DNA of 64,000 nucleotides from Fimbriiglobus ruber (GTDB taxonomy: Bacteria; Planctomycetota; Planctomycetia; Gemmatales; Gemmataceae): positions 1,054,001 to 1,118,000 of the forward strand of contig NZ_NIDE01000001.1 in assembly GCF_002197845.1 (NCBI RefSeq). The letters run 5' to 3'. Each line of letters opens with the position of its first letter. Positions within the stretch are counted from its first letter, which is position 1. A program made the translations under genes and the position numbers. A model generated the notes under the pieces. It ran no database searches and was not told the DNA's origin. It worked only from the letters and a program-made list of their open reading frames with translations. This document shows, piece after piece, positions 8,936 through 17,867 of the stretch.

Positions 8936-10114
8936 ATGAGCCGGCTCGCCACCTTCCTGATCTCGGCTTCTCTCCTCGCACCTCTTACGAGCGTGACGGC
9001 CGCGCCCGACGACCCGCCCGCAAATACGGGCGGAATCGACCGCACCGAGAAGACGAAGAAGCGCCTCCTGAAGGAATTCGGCGGGAGCGAGGAGAGCGAG
9101 GAAGCCGTCATGCTCGGCCTCGCCTGGCTCACCCAAATGCAACGACCGGAGGGCAACTGGGTCTACGACCAGGGGAAGGTCGACGACAAAGCCGCGGCGA
9201 CCGGCATGGCACTGCTCGCCTTCCTCGGCGCCGGCCAGTCGCATCAGGCCGGGCGGTACAAGCAAACCGTCCGGGCCGCACTCGACTGGCTCTTGAAGAA
9301 CATCGATAAGAGCCAGGGCGACAGCCGCGGGCAGTTCGCGATGATCACGAACATGTACTCGCAGGGTATCGCCACGCTGGCGCTCTGCGAGGCTTACGGC
9401 ATGACGCAGGACAAGGATCTTCGAGGCACAGCTCAGGCCGCGATCGAATACATCCAGCGGGCCCAGGGCGAGAACGGGAGTTGGGGCTACCAGTACGGCG
9501 GCCAGGGCGACAATTCGATCGTCGGATGGCAGCTTCAGGCGCTGCACGCCGCCCAACTTGCCCACCTCAACGTCGACGGCAAGGTCATCAAAAAGGCCAT
9601 CGGGTTTCTGAATTTCTCGGCCAGTGGGGAACACAAAGAGAACTACGGGTACACCGCGCCGGACGGCGCCCCGGCGACATCCCTTTCCGCGGTCGGTCTC
9701 TTGAGCCGTTACTACGCCGACGGGTGGCGGGCCAAGAATCCAGGATTTGCCGCCGGGGCCAAAGGACTCATGCAGCGGGCACCGTCCGCCGCGCCGGATA
9801 AGCCGCCCCTGGACGTGTACTACTACTATTACGCGACTCAAGTCGTGCGCTTCTACGGCGGAAATGAATGGACGACGTGGAACGAAGGGACGCCGAAGTC
9901 CGGCGGCGCACCCCGCAAGAGCGGAATGCAGGACTGGTTGATTGAACGGCAGGTGCGCACGCCGGACGACCGTGGGAGCTGGGACCCGCCACAGGGCGAC
10001 CCGCAAATCGCCCCCAATTGCGGCCGACTGGGCACCACCGCCCTGTGCCTGCTAACCCTCGAAGTCTACTACCGCTACGACCCGTCCGAGAAAGTGAAGC
10101 CATCGGGGAAGTAG
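8936..10114 (+). CDS. Secreted prenyltransferase/squalene-oxidase-repeat protein
   Basis: 392 residues with a signal peptide (MSRLATFLISASLLAPLTSVTAAP). The rest is an alpha-toroid of the prenyltransferase/squalene cyclase type. Repeated units of the pattern GLAWLTQMQ..EGNW, AALDWLLKN, AIEYIQRAQGENGSWGYQYGG and GFLNFS occur about every 50 residues. QGENGSWGYQ resembles a QW motif. Such planctomycete proteins are secreted and uncharacterised. I see no DXDD cyclase motif, so sterol or hopanoid cyclisation is unlikely. ATG 8936 is preceded by GGGAG about 10 bases upstream. Confidence 0.8.
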   Translation: MSRLATFLISASLLAPLTSVTAAPDDPPANTGGIDRTEKTKKRLLKEFGGSEESEEAVMLGLAWLTQMQRPEGNWVYDQGKVDDKAAATGMALLAFLGAGQSHQAGRYKQTVRAALDWLLKNIDKSQGDSRGQFAMITNMYSQGIATLALCEAYGMTQDKDLRGTAQAAIEYIQRAQGENGSWGYQYGGQGDNSIVGWQLQALHAAQLAHLNVDGKVIKKAIGFLNFSASGEHKENYGYTAPDGAPATSLSAVGLLSRYYADGWRAKNPGFAAGAKGLMQRAPSAAPDKPPLDVYYYYYATQVVRFYGGNEWTTWNEGTPKSGGAPRKSGMQDWLIERQVRTPDDRGSWDPPQGDPQIAPNCGRLGTTALCLLTLEVYYRYDPSEKVKPSGK

Positions 10115-10157
10115 TGATGGGTGGCTCCGAGCGCAATTTCGCGGGCCACATTCGCCG

Positions 10158-12599
10158 TCAATACGTTTGGTCACACATCATGCAGTACCGTTGACCCGGC
10201 TTGCCGTTACTGACTCGCCCGCAGACGGGACACCCGTCCGGGTTCTTCGCCGTCGGTTTGATGGGAGGCGGCACCGAGGCAGGTTTGGGCGGAACCGCTG
10301 CCGTCGGCGGGGCGGGTGCAGGTTTCGGTACGGGCTGCGTGGCCGCCGGCTTTGGCAACAGTGGCGCGGACGATGGCTTAGGTAGTGGAGGGGCAGCCGG
10401 ACGTGGTGGTGAGACTGGTTTGGTCTCCGCCGAAGGCACAGGAGGCTTGGGTGGGGCAGAGGCACTCGGGCGGCTCGGTCCGGCCGGCATCGGCAAGTCG
10501 AAACCATCATCGAATGGTACTGGCGCAGTGGGTTTCGTTGCGAGCGGCGGTGGTGTCGAACGGGGTGGGTTGGGAGCGGTCGGACGGATCGGTCCGGTCG
10601 GCATTGGCAGGTCGAAGCCATCGTCGAACGGCACGGGTGCGGTGGGTTTCGTCGCGGACGAAGTGGCCGGACGTGGTGCGGTCGTCGGCTCTGCCGTGCG
10701 GCCGGTGCGTACAGTGACCGTCAGGGTGCCGATCTCTTTAGCGAACCCGGCTCCGGCCACAGATTCCTGCTTTTTGATCACGTCGTCGCAGATGACCTGT
10801 CCGTTTCGCACTAAGAACCGCGCGGCCACCGCTGGCGCACCCCGCGCCCACACCGTACACATCTTTGCATCGCCACCTACCTTCACGGGCTCGGGGCCGA
10901 GCGTCACCGCGATCACCTCACCCCCGCGGTAGCGTACTTCCAACCACGCCCGGCGGAACGCGGCCTCGGCCGCCGCCACCATCAGCCCGATGCAGAACCC
11001 GAGAACCAAGCCGCCTACAACCCGGCCCACCAGATCGCCCGTCAGAGACGACAGAACGATAAATCCGACGGCTCCAGCCGCCCCGCCGATTGCCCCACCG
11101 ATCAGGCCGAGTATCCACTTCATGTTCGGGATAAAGAACGCGAGGCCGACGCCCGCTAATCCACCCAGGAGTGCCCAGCCGACCACGCGGAAAAGGTTTG
11201 CCAGCACGGAGCTGTCCGGAGCGAGGAAGAAGAGTGCTTGCCCGGCGGCTCCCCCAAGAAGCCCGGCCACGAGACCGCCGACGAGCCCGGCGATCGTGGA
11301 CCCAATGGACGGGAGCGACCCCCGCAAATAATGGTGCTGTCCGCCGAGTAGGAAGAGGCAGATGATCGCGGCAATGGCGGCAGTCCACACCCCGCTGCGG
11401 ATCACCAGACGCCCTTCCGTGCCGGCCGCCGACTGCTCGCCCGACGACTGCAAACTCTTCACGCCACTCAGGACTGGCGCTTCAGCGCGGGCGGCCACCT
11501 GCGGTTTACTCTCGGGGCGCTTCGCGGCCGCCGCCGTCGTCACGACGGTGCCGAACGACGCGAGCAACCCGTCGAAACCTTCTTCATCCCGCACCAGATC
11601 GCCCAGGTTGAAATACTTGCCGCCGGCACGATCCAGACCGGCAGCCGTCAACGGCTTGTAGACCTGCTCGTCGAAACGCTGGACGACGATGTGGACCGAA
11701 TCAATGCCCGCGTCCTTGACTTTTTTCGCGGTATCGCCAACCGCGGCCGACGTCCGGGATGCCGGCACCACTTTCGGCGGCGCGTCGGTGATGAGCAGTA
11801 GCAGTTTGGTGGCGTCCTTGCGGAACGGCAGCTTGCACGCTTCAGTGACCCCTTCGAGACTGCTCTCGGGGATGTCACCGCCGCCCCTGGCTTTTAGGCC
11901 GGCCACCTTGTCGCGGAACGTCGTGGCATCCGCGGTGAGCGGGCCGCCCTTGAACTGGACGACCTCCACCTTTTCCCCGGGAATGGTGAGGTCTTGAAAC
12001 GTCACCAGGCCGATGCGGAAGTCGACGCGGGCCTTCGCCAGCGCGTCGGCGAACTTGCCGATGCCGTTCTTCAAGTCCTCGATCGCCCACTGCATGCTGT
12101 TGGTCACGTCGAGGACGAACACGACGTCCGCCGGCGGGCGGGGTAGCTCCATCACCTTGATGTTGATCGGCGTTTCGGCGGAGACCGGTTGCCCGCCCCG
12201 GCTGCCTTCGGCGATCACTTTCGCTTGCCTGGTTCCGGCCACCGCGGTTGCGGAGCAGACCACCGAAACGTCGCCCTCGGTCTTGTCCGGGGGAATCGTA
12301 ACCCGCTCGGCGGTCGCGCCAGCCGGGAGTCCGTCCAGACGAACCGTGACCGGCCCGTCGAACCCGTCGCGGACGATTTGAACGGGGAATGTGTTTCGCC
12401 CCTCGACGTAAATCTCCAGGTCTTTCGACGCGGCCACCGCCACCTGCGCGGGCGGCGGGGCCGGCGGTGGTGGTGGAGGAGTGAGAAGTCGGTACAGGAG
12501 TTCGGCGAAGACGAGTGCGCCGAGGAGGCCGCCGATAGCCCCGTAAAGCCCGAAGAGAACCGGCTTGGGCAAACCCGAGAGGAACTTCGGCGCGGGCAT
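10158..12599 (-). CDS. Membrane VWA-domain protein with proline-rich tail and zinc ribbon
   Basis: 813 residues. A membrane helix at about 13-39 is followed by a proline run and a beta-rich domain. A von Willebrand A domain then spans roughly 155-360, opening DVVFVLDVTNSMQWAI, a MIDAS-like DxTxS, with later ITDAP. Next come several glycine-rich membrane helices (about 430-570). The tail has near-identical units containing KPTAPVPFDDGFDLPMP and a final CPVCG...QRYCMMC zinc ribbon. It may be a membrane-anchored metal-dependent adhesion or scaffold protein. It lies 194 bp downstream of the PQQ propeller gene, and the two may be cotranscribed. ATG 12599 has GGAG nearby. Confidence 0.75.
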   Translation of the reverse strand: MPAPKFLSGLPKPVLFGLYGAIGGLLGALVFAELLYRLLTPPPPPPAPPPAQVAVAASKDLEIYVEGRNTFPVQIVRDGFDGPVTVRLDGLPAGATAERVTIPPDKTEGDVSVVCSATAVAGTRQAKVIAEGSRGGQPVSAETPINIKVMELPRPPADVVFVLDVTNSMQWAIEDLKNGIGKFADALAKARVDFRIGLVTFQDLTIPGEKVEVVQFKGGPLTADATTFRDKVAGLKARGGGDIPESSLEGVTEACKLPFRKDATKLLLLITDAPPKVVPASRTSAAVGDTAKKVKDAGIDSVHIVVQRFDEQVYKPLTAAGLDRAGGKYFNLGDLVRDEEGFDGLLASFGTVVTTAAAAKRPESKPQVAARAEAPVLSGVKSLQSSGEQSAAGTEGRLVIRSGVWTAAIAAIICLFLLGGQHHYLRGSLPSIGSTIAGLVGGLVAGLLGGAAGQALFFLAPDSSVLANLFRVVGWALLGGLAGVGLAFFIPNMKWILGLIGGAIGGAAGAVGFIVLSSLTGDLVGRVVGGLVLGFCIGLMVAAAEAAFRRAWLEVRYRGGEVIAVTLGPEPVKVGGDAKMCTVWARGAPAVAARFLVRNGQVICDDVIKKQESVAGAGFAKEIGTLTVTVRTGRTAEPTTAPRPATSSATKPTAPVPFDDGFDLPMPTGPIRPTAPNPPRSTPPPLATKPTAPVPFDDGFDLPMPAGPSRPSASAPPKPPVPSAETKPVSPPRPAAPPLPKPSSAPLLPKPAATQPVPKPAPAPPTAAVPPKPASVPPPIKPTAKNPDGCPVCGRVSNGKPGQRYCMMCDQTY

Positions 12600-12678
12600 A
12601 TGGAGAGGCTCCGAGGCGAACACCAACAACAAGGTCAGTGTCCCCTTGCCCCCACCCAGGGTCAAGTGCCTTCCATAC

Positions 12679-12780
12679 CGGCGTTGGAGTCCCGGCTTCA
12701 GCCGGTCTGGATGTCCCGTGGAGTCCCGGCTTCAACCAGCGCGGGCATCCGTACCGGCGTCAGCTGGGACTCCAACGCCG
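12679..12780. repeat. Inverted repeat after the PQQ gene stop codon
   Basis: CGGCGTTGGAGTCCC (12679-12693) and GGGACTCCAACGCCG (12766-12780) are a perfect 15-bp pair. Between them, GGAGTCCCGGCTTCA occurs twice in direct orientation (about 12687 and 12718). The structure begins 13 bases after the stop of the minus-strand propeller gene and ends before the VWA gene start. No T-tract is present. Confidence 0.75.
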
Positions 12781-12793
12781 ACACGGAGGCTTC

Positions 12794-14407
12794 CTACTTC
12801 ACTGTGGGCAGTTCGAGGCACGCCATCTCACGGTGGTTGCGCATAAAGAGTTGGTTGCCCGCGAGTGCCGGCACGTTCCAGGTCCGGTCTTTGAAGACCG
12901 GCATGCTGCCCAACTCGCGGAACTCGCTCGGGTCGGCGGCGACGAGTACGACCCGGCCCGGCTTCTCCGCGGAAATCACGAGGTAGTCGCCCGAGAGAAC
13001 GATCTGACCGTCGCCGTATTTGCCGTCGTTCCACACCTGCTTTCCGGTCTTCGCGTCCACGCAAACGAGGAGACCGCCGGAGAGACCGTAGATGTAGCCG
13101 TTGTGAACAACCGGGCACGCGAACCGGGCGCACAGGGCGCGGGTGTGCCACACCTCGCGCGCCTGCCACTTCTTCTCGGCGTCGTCGTAGCGGACTTCGA
13201 CGACCGCGCCGCCGTTCGATAGTTCAGACGAGACGAACACCCGGTCCGGGCCGACTACGACCGGCTGGGCGCTGTTCATGTTCATGCTCGTCTTCCAGGG
13301 GTGCCGCCAGAGTTCCGCGCCGTCCGCCAGGTCGTACCCGCCGAGTCCTGCCGCGTCGAACACGAGAACCTGTTCCTTGCCCCCGAACACGACCCGCTGC
13401 GGCGACGCATAAGCCGCCGGTTTCGAGCCGTTCGCCCAGACTTTTTTCCCGCTCTTGCGGTCGTAAGCGGCGACCGCCTGGTTCGCATTCTGCTTCGGAT
13501 CAATCCCGGGGTTCACGACGACCAACCCGCCGACGACCACCGGCGACGCGGACACCCCCCAATCGATAATGGCCGCGCCGTTGTCCGCGATCACGTTGAC
13601 CTTCCAGCGCGGCGAACCGATCGACCCGTCGAGGCAGACGAGGTCGCCCCGCGCGCCGAGGCTGTACACGTCGCCGTCGGCGATGGCGGGCGTGGTCCGC
13701 GGGCCGTCCCCGCCCATCGGTTCGGACTGACTGAACCGCGCGGGGTACGCATACGCCCACCGCTCCCGGCCCGTCGCGCGGTCGTAGCAAACGACGACTT
13801 CGTCTCCCTCGCGCTGTTCGATCGTCACCGCGGAATTGCCCGCGACCGCGATGCCCGCGTGTCCGGTGCCGACGGGGTGTCGCCAAAGCTCCTTCGGCGG
13901 GGTAGCGGTCCAATCGCCCGCCAGGGTGACGCCCGGCGCAAGCCCGTTGCCAGAGGGGCCGCGGTAGCACGGGCTGTCGGTTGCTCCGATCGTGAAGACG
14001 GCTCCGTCCTGGGCGGCTGGGGCCGAAGAGAGGTGGCTGGCGAGGATTTGTTCGTCCGTCGGCTCCCACTTGAACCGTACGGTGGGATTCATTTTGCCGT
14101 CGAACTCGATTTTGCGGATTGTGCCAACCGCCGCGGCGACCGCGCACGCCGCGATCAAAACCCCGGCCGCGCGAACGGCGAAGCGGAAGCCACTGAAGAA
14201 GACGAACCAGACGGCCAACGTCAGCACGGAAAACATGGTCAGGAACTGAAACGCCATGAGCGTCCCGAAGTAAAATTCGAGGCCGATCTCGGTCCGCTCC
14301 ATGAAAAGCATGACCAGCCGGGCAATGACGGGCACCATCACCGCGATGATCGGCACGCGGTAGCGGCGGAGCCACCCTCGGGGCGCGGGGGCATCGGCTG
14401 TGGACAT
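12794..14407 (-). CDS. PQQ-type beta-propeller membrane protein
   Basis: 537 residues. Three or four membrane helices occupy about residues 10-115 (RVPIIAVMVPVIARLVMLF, FGTLMAFQFLTMFSVLTLAVWFVFF, FAVRAAGVLIAACAVAAAVG). They are followed by an outer propeller with repeated strands such as YDRATGRERW, VYSLGARGDLVCLDGSIGSPRW, YDRKSGKKVW and VCVDAKTGKQVW, each resembling a PQQ-binding-like blade. No catalytic residues of a true quinoprotein dehydrogenase are evident, so a binding or scaffold role is likely. Start ATG 14407 has GGAGAG about 6 bases upstream. It is divergent from a second propeller gene at 14626. Confidence 0.8.
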   Translation of the reverse strand: MSTADAPAPRGWLRRYRVPIIAVMVPVIARLVMLFMERTEIGLEFYFGTLMAFQFLTMFSVLTLAVWFVFFSGFRFAVRAAGVLIAACAVAAAVGTIRKIEFDGKMNPTVRFKWEPTDEQILASHLSSAPAAQDGAVFTIGATDSPCYRGPSGNGLAPGVTLAGDWTATPPKELWRHPVGTGHAGIAVAGNSAVTIEQREGDEVVVCYDRATGRERWAYAYPARFSQSEPMGGDGPRTTPAIADGDVYSLGARGDLVCLDGSIGSPRWKVNVIADNGAAIIDWGVSASPVVVGGLVVVNPGIDPKQNANQAVAAYDRKSGKKVWANGSKPAAYASPQRVVFGGKEQVLVFDAAGLGGYDLADGAELWRHPWKTSMNMNSAQPVVVGPDRVFVSSELSNGGAVVEVRYDDAEKKWQAREVWHTRALCARFACPVVHNGYIYGLSGGLLVCVDAKTGKQVWNDGKYGDGQIVLSGDYLVISAEKPGRVVLVAADPSEFRELGSMPVFKDRTWNVPALAGNQLFMRNHREMACLELPTVK

Positions 14408-14625
14408 CGGGCTCTCCGAGAAACGGGTGATGTGGCTGTCGTTCGAATTGTATACCGGCACTTTTTCGGAGCTAACGCGACAATTTCAGAAAGATCGCGG
14501 CGACGGGTCGGTATCCGGGGTTGAATCGACCGCTTTCACGATTCCTGGCGTTACGTCGTGCCGCTCCAGTGCCGGTCGGTCGTTTGGTTTTGTTTCGCCC
14601 ACACACGTCCTCACGAGTGTTTCTT

Positions 14626-16041
14626 ATGAAGGTGCTAATTACACTGCCCGTGGCGGTTCTTTTGACTGCCGCGGTTCACGCCGGCGATCCGGCGTGGCCG
14701 CAATTTCGTGGGCCTGCTGGGACCGGGGTGGCGGACGCGGAAAAGATCCCGGTCCGCATCGGGCCGCGGGATAACGTGGCTTGGAAAGTTCCGGTTCCGT
14801 CCGGGTTTTCGTCCCCGGTCGTCGTCGGCGACAAATTGTTCCTGACGGCCTTTGAAGACAAGAAGTTATTCACGATCGCCTACGCCCGGGCGGACGGGAA
14901 GGAGCTTTGGCGCAAACAAGCCCCCGCCGAGAAGATCGAGGCGTTCCACAAGACCGAAGGCAGTCCCGCCGCGTCCACCATCGCCACCGACGGCGAACGG
15001 GTCGTCGCGTACTTCGGGTCGTGCGGCTTGATTTGCTACGACTTGAACGGCCAGGAACAGTGGCGGTTCGAGATGCCGATGGCCGAGAGCGGGCTCGATT
15101 TCGGTAGTGGCACGTCGCCGGTTCTGGTCGACGGGTTGGTCATTCTGGTTCGCGATCTCAAGAACGACGCCCGGTTGCTCGCCGTCAATGTCAAGACCGG
15201 GTCAATAGTGTGGGAAACGAAGCGGGACGGCAAGGCGACCGCGTGGTCGAGCCCGACCGTCTGGGAAACCCCAAGCGGCAAGCAACTGGCCATTCCGGGG
15301 TTCGGTCGGATGGCCGGGTACGATTTGAAGTCCGGAAAAGAGGTTTGGGCCGTGACCGGCATGCCAGCCGCGTGTTGCACCACCCCGGTCGTGGCCGATG
15401 GCAACCTCGTTTTCGCCGGTTGGTCGCCGGGCGAGGATTTCAAACTTCCGTCGTTCGACGACCTGCTCAAAGGCAACGACAAGAACGGCAACGGCGCGCT
15501 GGACAAGGAAGAAGCCGCCAACACCTTCATCAAAGATTTCTTCGACAACAACGATACGAATAAAGATGGGAAAATTACCCGCGAGGAATGGGACGCGAAC
15601 GCCAAGTTCATGGCCGCGTCCAAAAACTCGTCGTTCGTCCTCAAACCGGGCGGGATTGGGGACGTGACCAAAACGCACGTCGTCTGGAAGCAAACCAAGG
15701 GGCTGCCGTATGTCCCGTCGCCGCTCGTTTACCGCGGGCAGGTTTACACGGTGAGCATGCGCGGCGGTGTCACCGCCCGCGACGTGAAGACCGGCAAGGA
15801 CGTGTACCTGGACGAAGGCGTCGGGCTGTCCGGCGTGTACGCCTCGCCCGTGGCCTCGAACGGGAACATCTATCTCTTCGGGCTGGACGGCTCGGTCGTC
15901 GTTCTGGAAGCCGGCGATTCACCGACCGTCGTTCACCGGGCCAAACTCGGCGAGCGGGTCGCGGCGACCCCCGCGATCGTCGACGGCACCCTGTACGTCC
16001 GGACGGCCAAGACCCTGTACGCGTTCGCCGAGAAGAAGTAA
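14626..16041 (+). CDS. Secreted PQQ-type beta-propeller with two EF-hands
   Basis: 471 residues with a signal peptide (MKVLITLPVAVLLTAAVHAG). PQQ-like blades are seen in FTIAYARADGKELW, CYDLNGQEQWRF, AVNVKTGSIVWET, GYDLKSGKEVW and TARDVKTGKDVY. Between blades, at about residues 280-325, sits a calcium-binding pair: DKNGNGALDKEEA and DTNKDGKITREEW, both good EF-hand loops. The insertion suggests calcium-dependent folding or partner binding outside the cell. I chose ATG 14626 because the upstream in-frame ATG (14521) would bury the signal peptide. The nitroreductase gene follows after 49 bp. Confidence 0.85.
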   Translation: MKVLITLPVAVLLTAAVHAGDPAWPQFRGPAGTGVADAEKIPVRIGPRDNVAWKVPVPSGFSSPVVVGDKLFLTAFEDKKLFTIAYARADGKELWRKQAPAEKIEAFHKTEGSPAASTIATDGERVVAYFGSCGLICYDLNGQEQWRFEMPMAESGLDFGSGTSPVLVDGLVILVRDLKNDARLLAVNVKTGSIVWETKRDGKATAWSSPTVWETPSGKQLAIPGFGRMAGYDLKSGKEVWAVTGMPAACCTTPVVADGNLVFAGWSPGEDFKLPSFDDLLKGNDKNGNGALDKEEAANTFIKDFFDNNDTNKDGKITREEWDANAKFMAASKNSSFVLKPGGIGDVTKTHVVWKQTKGLPYVPSPLVYRGQVYTVSMRGGVTARDVKTGKDVYLDEGVGLSGVYASPVASNGNIYLFGLDGSVVVLEAGDSPTVVHRAKLGERVAATPAIVDGTLYVRTAKTLYAFAEKK

Positions 16042-16090
16042 GCCGAACCCACGCGGTCGAATTTTTTCCCCACACTCGTTCGAGACAACC

Positions 16091-16738
16091 ATGCGAAGTG
16101 TTGCGCCGGAAGCGGTCTTGTCCCAACTTCAGTGGCGGTGCGCGGTCAAGAAATTCGACGCGACACGGAAGATCCCCGCCGACCTGTGGACCCGGTTGGA
16201 GGAGGCGGTCGTTCTCTCTCCGTCGTCGTACGGTCTTCAACCGTGGAAGTTTTTCGTCGTCACCGACCCGGTGGTCCGCGCCAGGCTCCAACCGGCCGCG
16301 TTCGGTCAGCCGCAAATCGTGGACGCGTCGCACCTGGTCGTGTTCACGGTGAAGAAAGGAATGTGCCCGGACGATGCGGCTCGGTTGGTGGCTCGGGCAG
16401 CCGAAGTCCGCGGTGTGCCAGTCGAGTCGCTGGAGGAGCACAAGAAGCGGATGGCCGGATCGTTGGGTAGCCGGCCGCCCGAGCAGATCGACGCGTGGAT
16501 GACGCGGCAGGTGTATATCGCCCTCGGCGTGTTCCTGACCTCGGCGGCCCTCCTCGGGGTGGATGCGTGCCCGATGGAAGGGTTCGCGCCGGACAAGTTC
16601 GATGAAATACTCGGGCTGTCCCAAAAAGGTTACGGCTCCGTGGTCCTGGCCACCGCCGGCTACCGCTCACCCGAGGACGTGTACTCGGCAGCCGCGAAGG
16701 TGCGCTACCCGCATAAAGAAATGATCGAACATATTTAA
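16091..16738 (+). CDS. Nitroreductase-family NAD(P)H oxidoreductase
   Basis: 215 residues, the usual length for this FMN-dependent family. RCAVKKFDATRKIP near residue 17 is the flavin-contacting N-terminal R-x-x-x-K-F segment. LSPSSYGLQPWKFFVV near 40 matches the conserved S-x-x-N/G-x-Q-P-W motif, and the C-terminal KGYGSVVLATAGYRSPED is also typical. The reaction is likely two-electron reduction of nitro compounds or quinones by NAD(P)H in the cytoplasm; the physiological substrate is unknown. A strong hairpin 34 bases after the stop probably ends the transcript. Confidence 0.88.
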   Translation: MRSVAPEAVLSQLQWRCAVKKFDATRKIPADLWTRLEEAVVLSPSSYGLQPWKFFVVTDPVVRARLQPAAFGQPQIVDASHLVVFTVKKGMCPDDAARLVARAAEVRGVPVESLEEHKKRMAGSLGSRPPEQIDAWMTRQVYIALGVFLTSAALLGVDACPMEGFAPDKFDEILGLSQKGYGSVVLATAGYRSPEDVYSAAAKVRYPHKEMIEHI

Positions 16739-16772
16739 TTTAAATAGTCGGGATCGAAATTTGATGTGTTCT

Positions 16773-16809
16773 CCCCCATTTCGCGCGACGAAACCGCGCG
16801 AAATGGGGG
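16773..16809 (+). terminator. 15-bp perfect hairpin after the nitroreductase gene
   Basis: CCCCCATTTCGCGCG (16773-16787), a 7-base loop, then CGCGCGAAATGGGGG (16795-16809). The stem is perfect and GC-rich, but only a weak T-rich stretch follows. It probably marks the transcript end or protects the 3' end. Confidence 0.65.
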
Positions 16810-17163
16810 CACTTTCTGTCACTTCCCGCTCGCTTATCTCTTCGGACTCAACGAGTGATACTCCGATTAGCCAAGTGGTTAACCTAACTTGCCTGTAACC
16901 GAGGAGTCGGCGTGGTAGAATTCTTGGGGTACCCCGGTTTAGCAAAGTTGGCCGACGCGAGAAAGCCAAAACATTAACGAGTCCAATTGTGTGGGTGTCG
17001 ACTCCGCGGATTTGTTTGCCGCGGTCATACAATATCGGCACTCTGTTGCGCCGAGTGCGAACCTGGCCGCGCGGTAGTGGTCTAATGAGAAACCGGTGCC
17101 CGAGGCTCGGTCTCTGTTAGGCCTAATCTCGATCTCGGTATCTCCCGAAGGAATCGTCTCGCA
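16810..17163. other. Upstream region of the sigma-factor gene
   Basis: About 350 bp without a recognised gene. It includes a tRNA-like D-arm string near 16866 that does not fold into a tRNA. I could not identify a convincing promoter pair. Confidence 0.4.
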
Positions 17164-17772
17164 ATGGCGGAACCCCCGCTGACACGCGTGACCCTGCTCA
17201 CTCGTCTTAAGGACGGGGGCGACGCCGACGCGTGGAGGGAATTCGTCCGACTTTATGGCCCCGTCGTGTACGGGTTCGCCCGGAAACGGGGTCTGCAAGA
17301 TGCCGACGCCGCCGACCTGATGCAAGAGGTCTTGCGGAGTGTGGCCCGGAATGCCGAAAAAATGGAATACGACCCCAAACGGGGGACGTTCCGCGGGTGG
17401 CTTTACACGGTCACGCGGAACAAAATTTACAATTTTCTCTCCGCGCAGAAGAATCGTCCCCGTGGAACCGGCGACACCGGTTCCCAGGAGCGACTGGATT
17501 CGGTTCCCGACCGGGCCGAAGAACCGGATTCCGATTGGGACATTGAGTATCAGCGGCAGCTTTCGTCCAAGGCAATGGACCGCGTCAAGCACGAGTTCCA
17601 TTCGTCGACCTGGCAGGCGTTCTGGAAAACTGCGGTAGACGGTCGGCCTGCCCAGGAGGTAGGTGTCGAACTCAAGATGACGCCCGGCGCGGTGTATGTG
17701 GCCAAGAGCCGGGTTTTGGCCCGTCTCCGGGAAGAAGTGCAGCGCCTCCAGGCTGAAGCAGAGGCCTGGTAA
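17164..17772 (+). CDS. ECF-type RNA polymerase sigma factor
   Basis: 202 residues with both sigma-70 domains. Region 2 covers about 17-90: WREFVRLYGPVVYGFARKRGLQDADAADLMQEVL matches sigma2.2, and RGWLYTVTRNKIYNFL matches 2.3-2.4. Region 4 covers about 135-190: WQAFWKTAVDGRPAQEVGVELKMTPGAVYVAKSRVLARLREE is the helix-turn-helix that reads the -35. It would redirect RNA polymerase to a small promoter set. The kinase gene begins 95 bp downstream on the same strand, and its N-terminus has an anti-sigma-like zinc motif, so the two probably form a regulatory pair, an arrangement seen often in planctomycetes. Confidence 0.93.
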   Translation: MAEPPLTRVTLLTRLKDGGDADAWREFVRLYGPVVYGFARKRGLQDADAADLMQEVLRSVARNAEKMEYDPKRGTFRGWLYTVTRNKIYNFLSAQKNRPRGTGDTGSQERLDSVPDRAEEPDSDWDIEYQRQLSSKAMDRVKHEFHSSTWQAFWKTAVDGRPAQEVGVELKMTPGAVYVAKSRVLARLREEVQRLQAEAEAW

Positions 17773-17867
17773 TTGGCAAGACGAAGCGATTGTTGCCCGA
17801 GACCGCCCAGCCGACTACGAATCGAATCACGGCGACCGCCCACGCCCCCCGAGTGTAATTGATTACG

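Noticed and set aside
16773-16809. Considered as a classic Rho-independent terminator
   Set aside because: The stem is excellent but a T-tract is lacking, so I list it as a terminator-like hairpin with moderate confidence only.
16861-16930. tRNA-like string (TAGCCAAGTGGTTAA, then CTTGCCTGTAAC) reminiscent of a Gln or Thr tRNA
   Set aside because: The acceptor and anticodon stems do not pair and there is no TTCRANTC T-loop, so it is at most a chance likeness.
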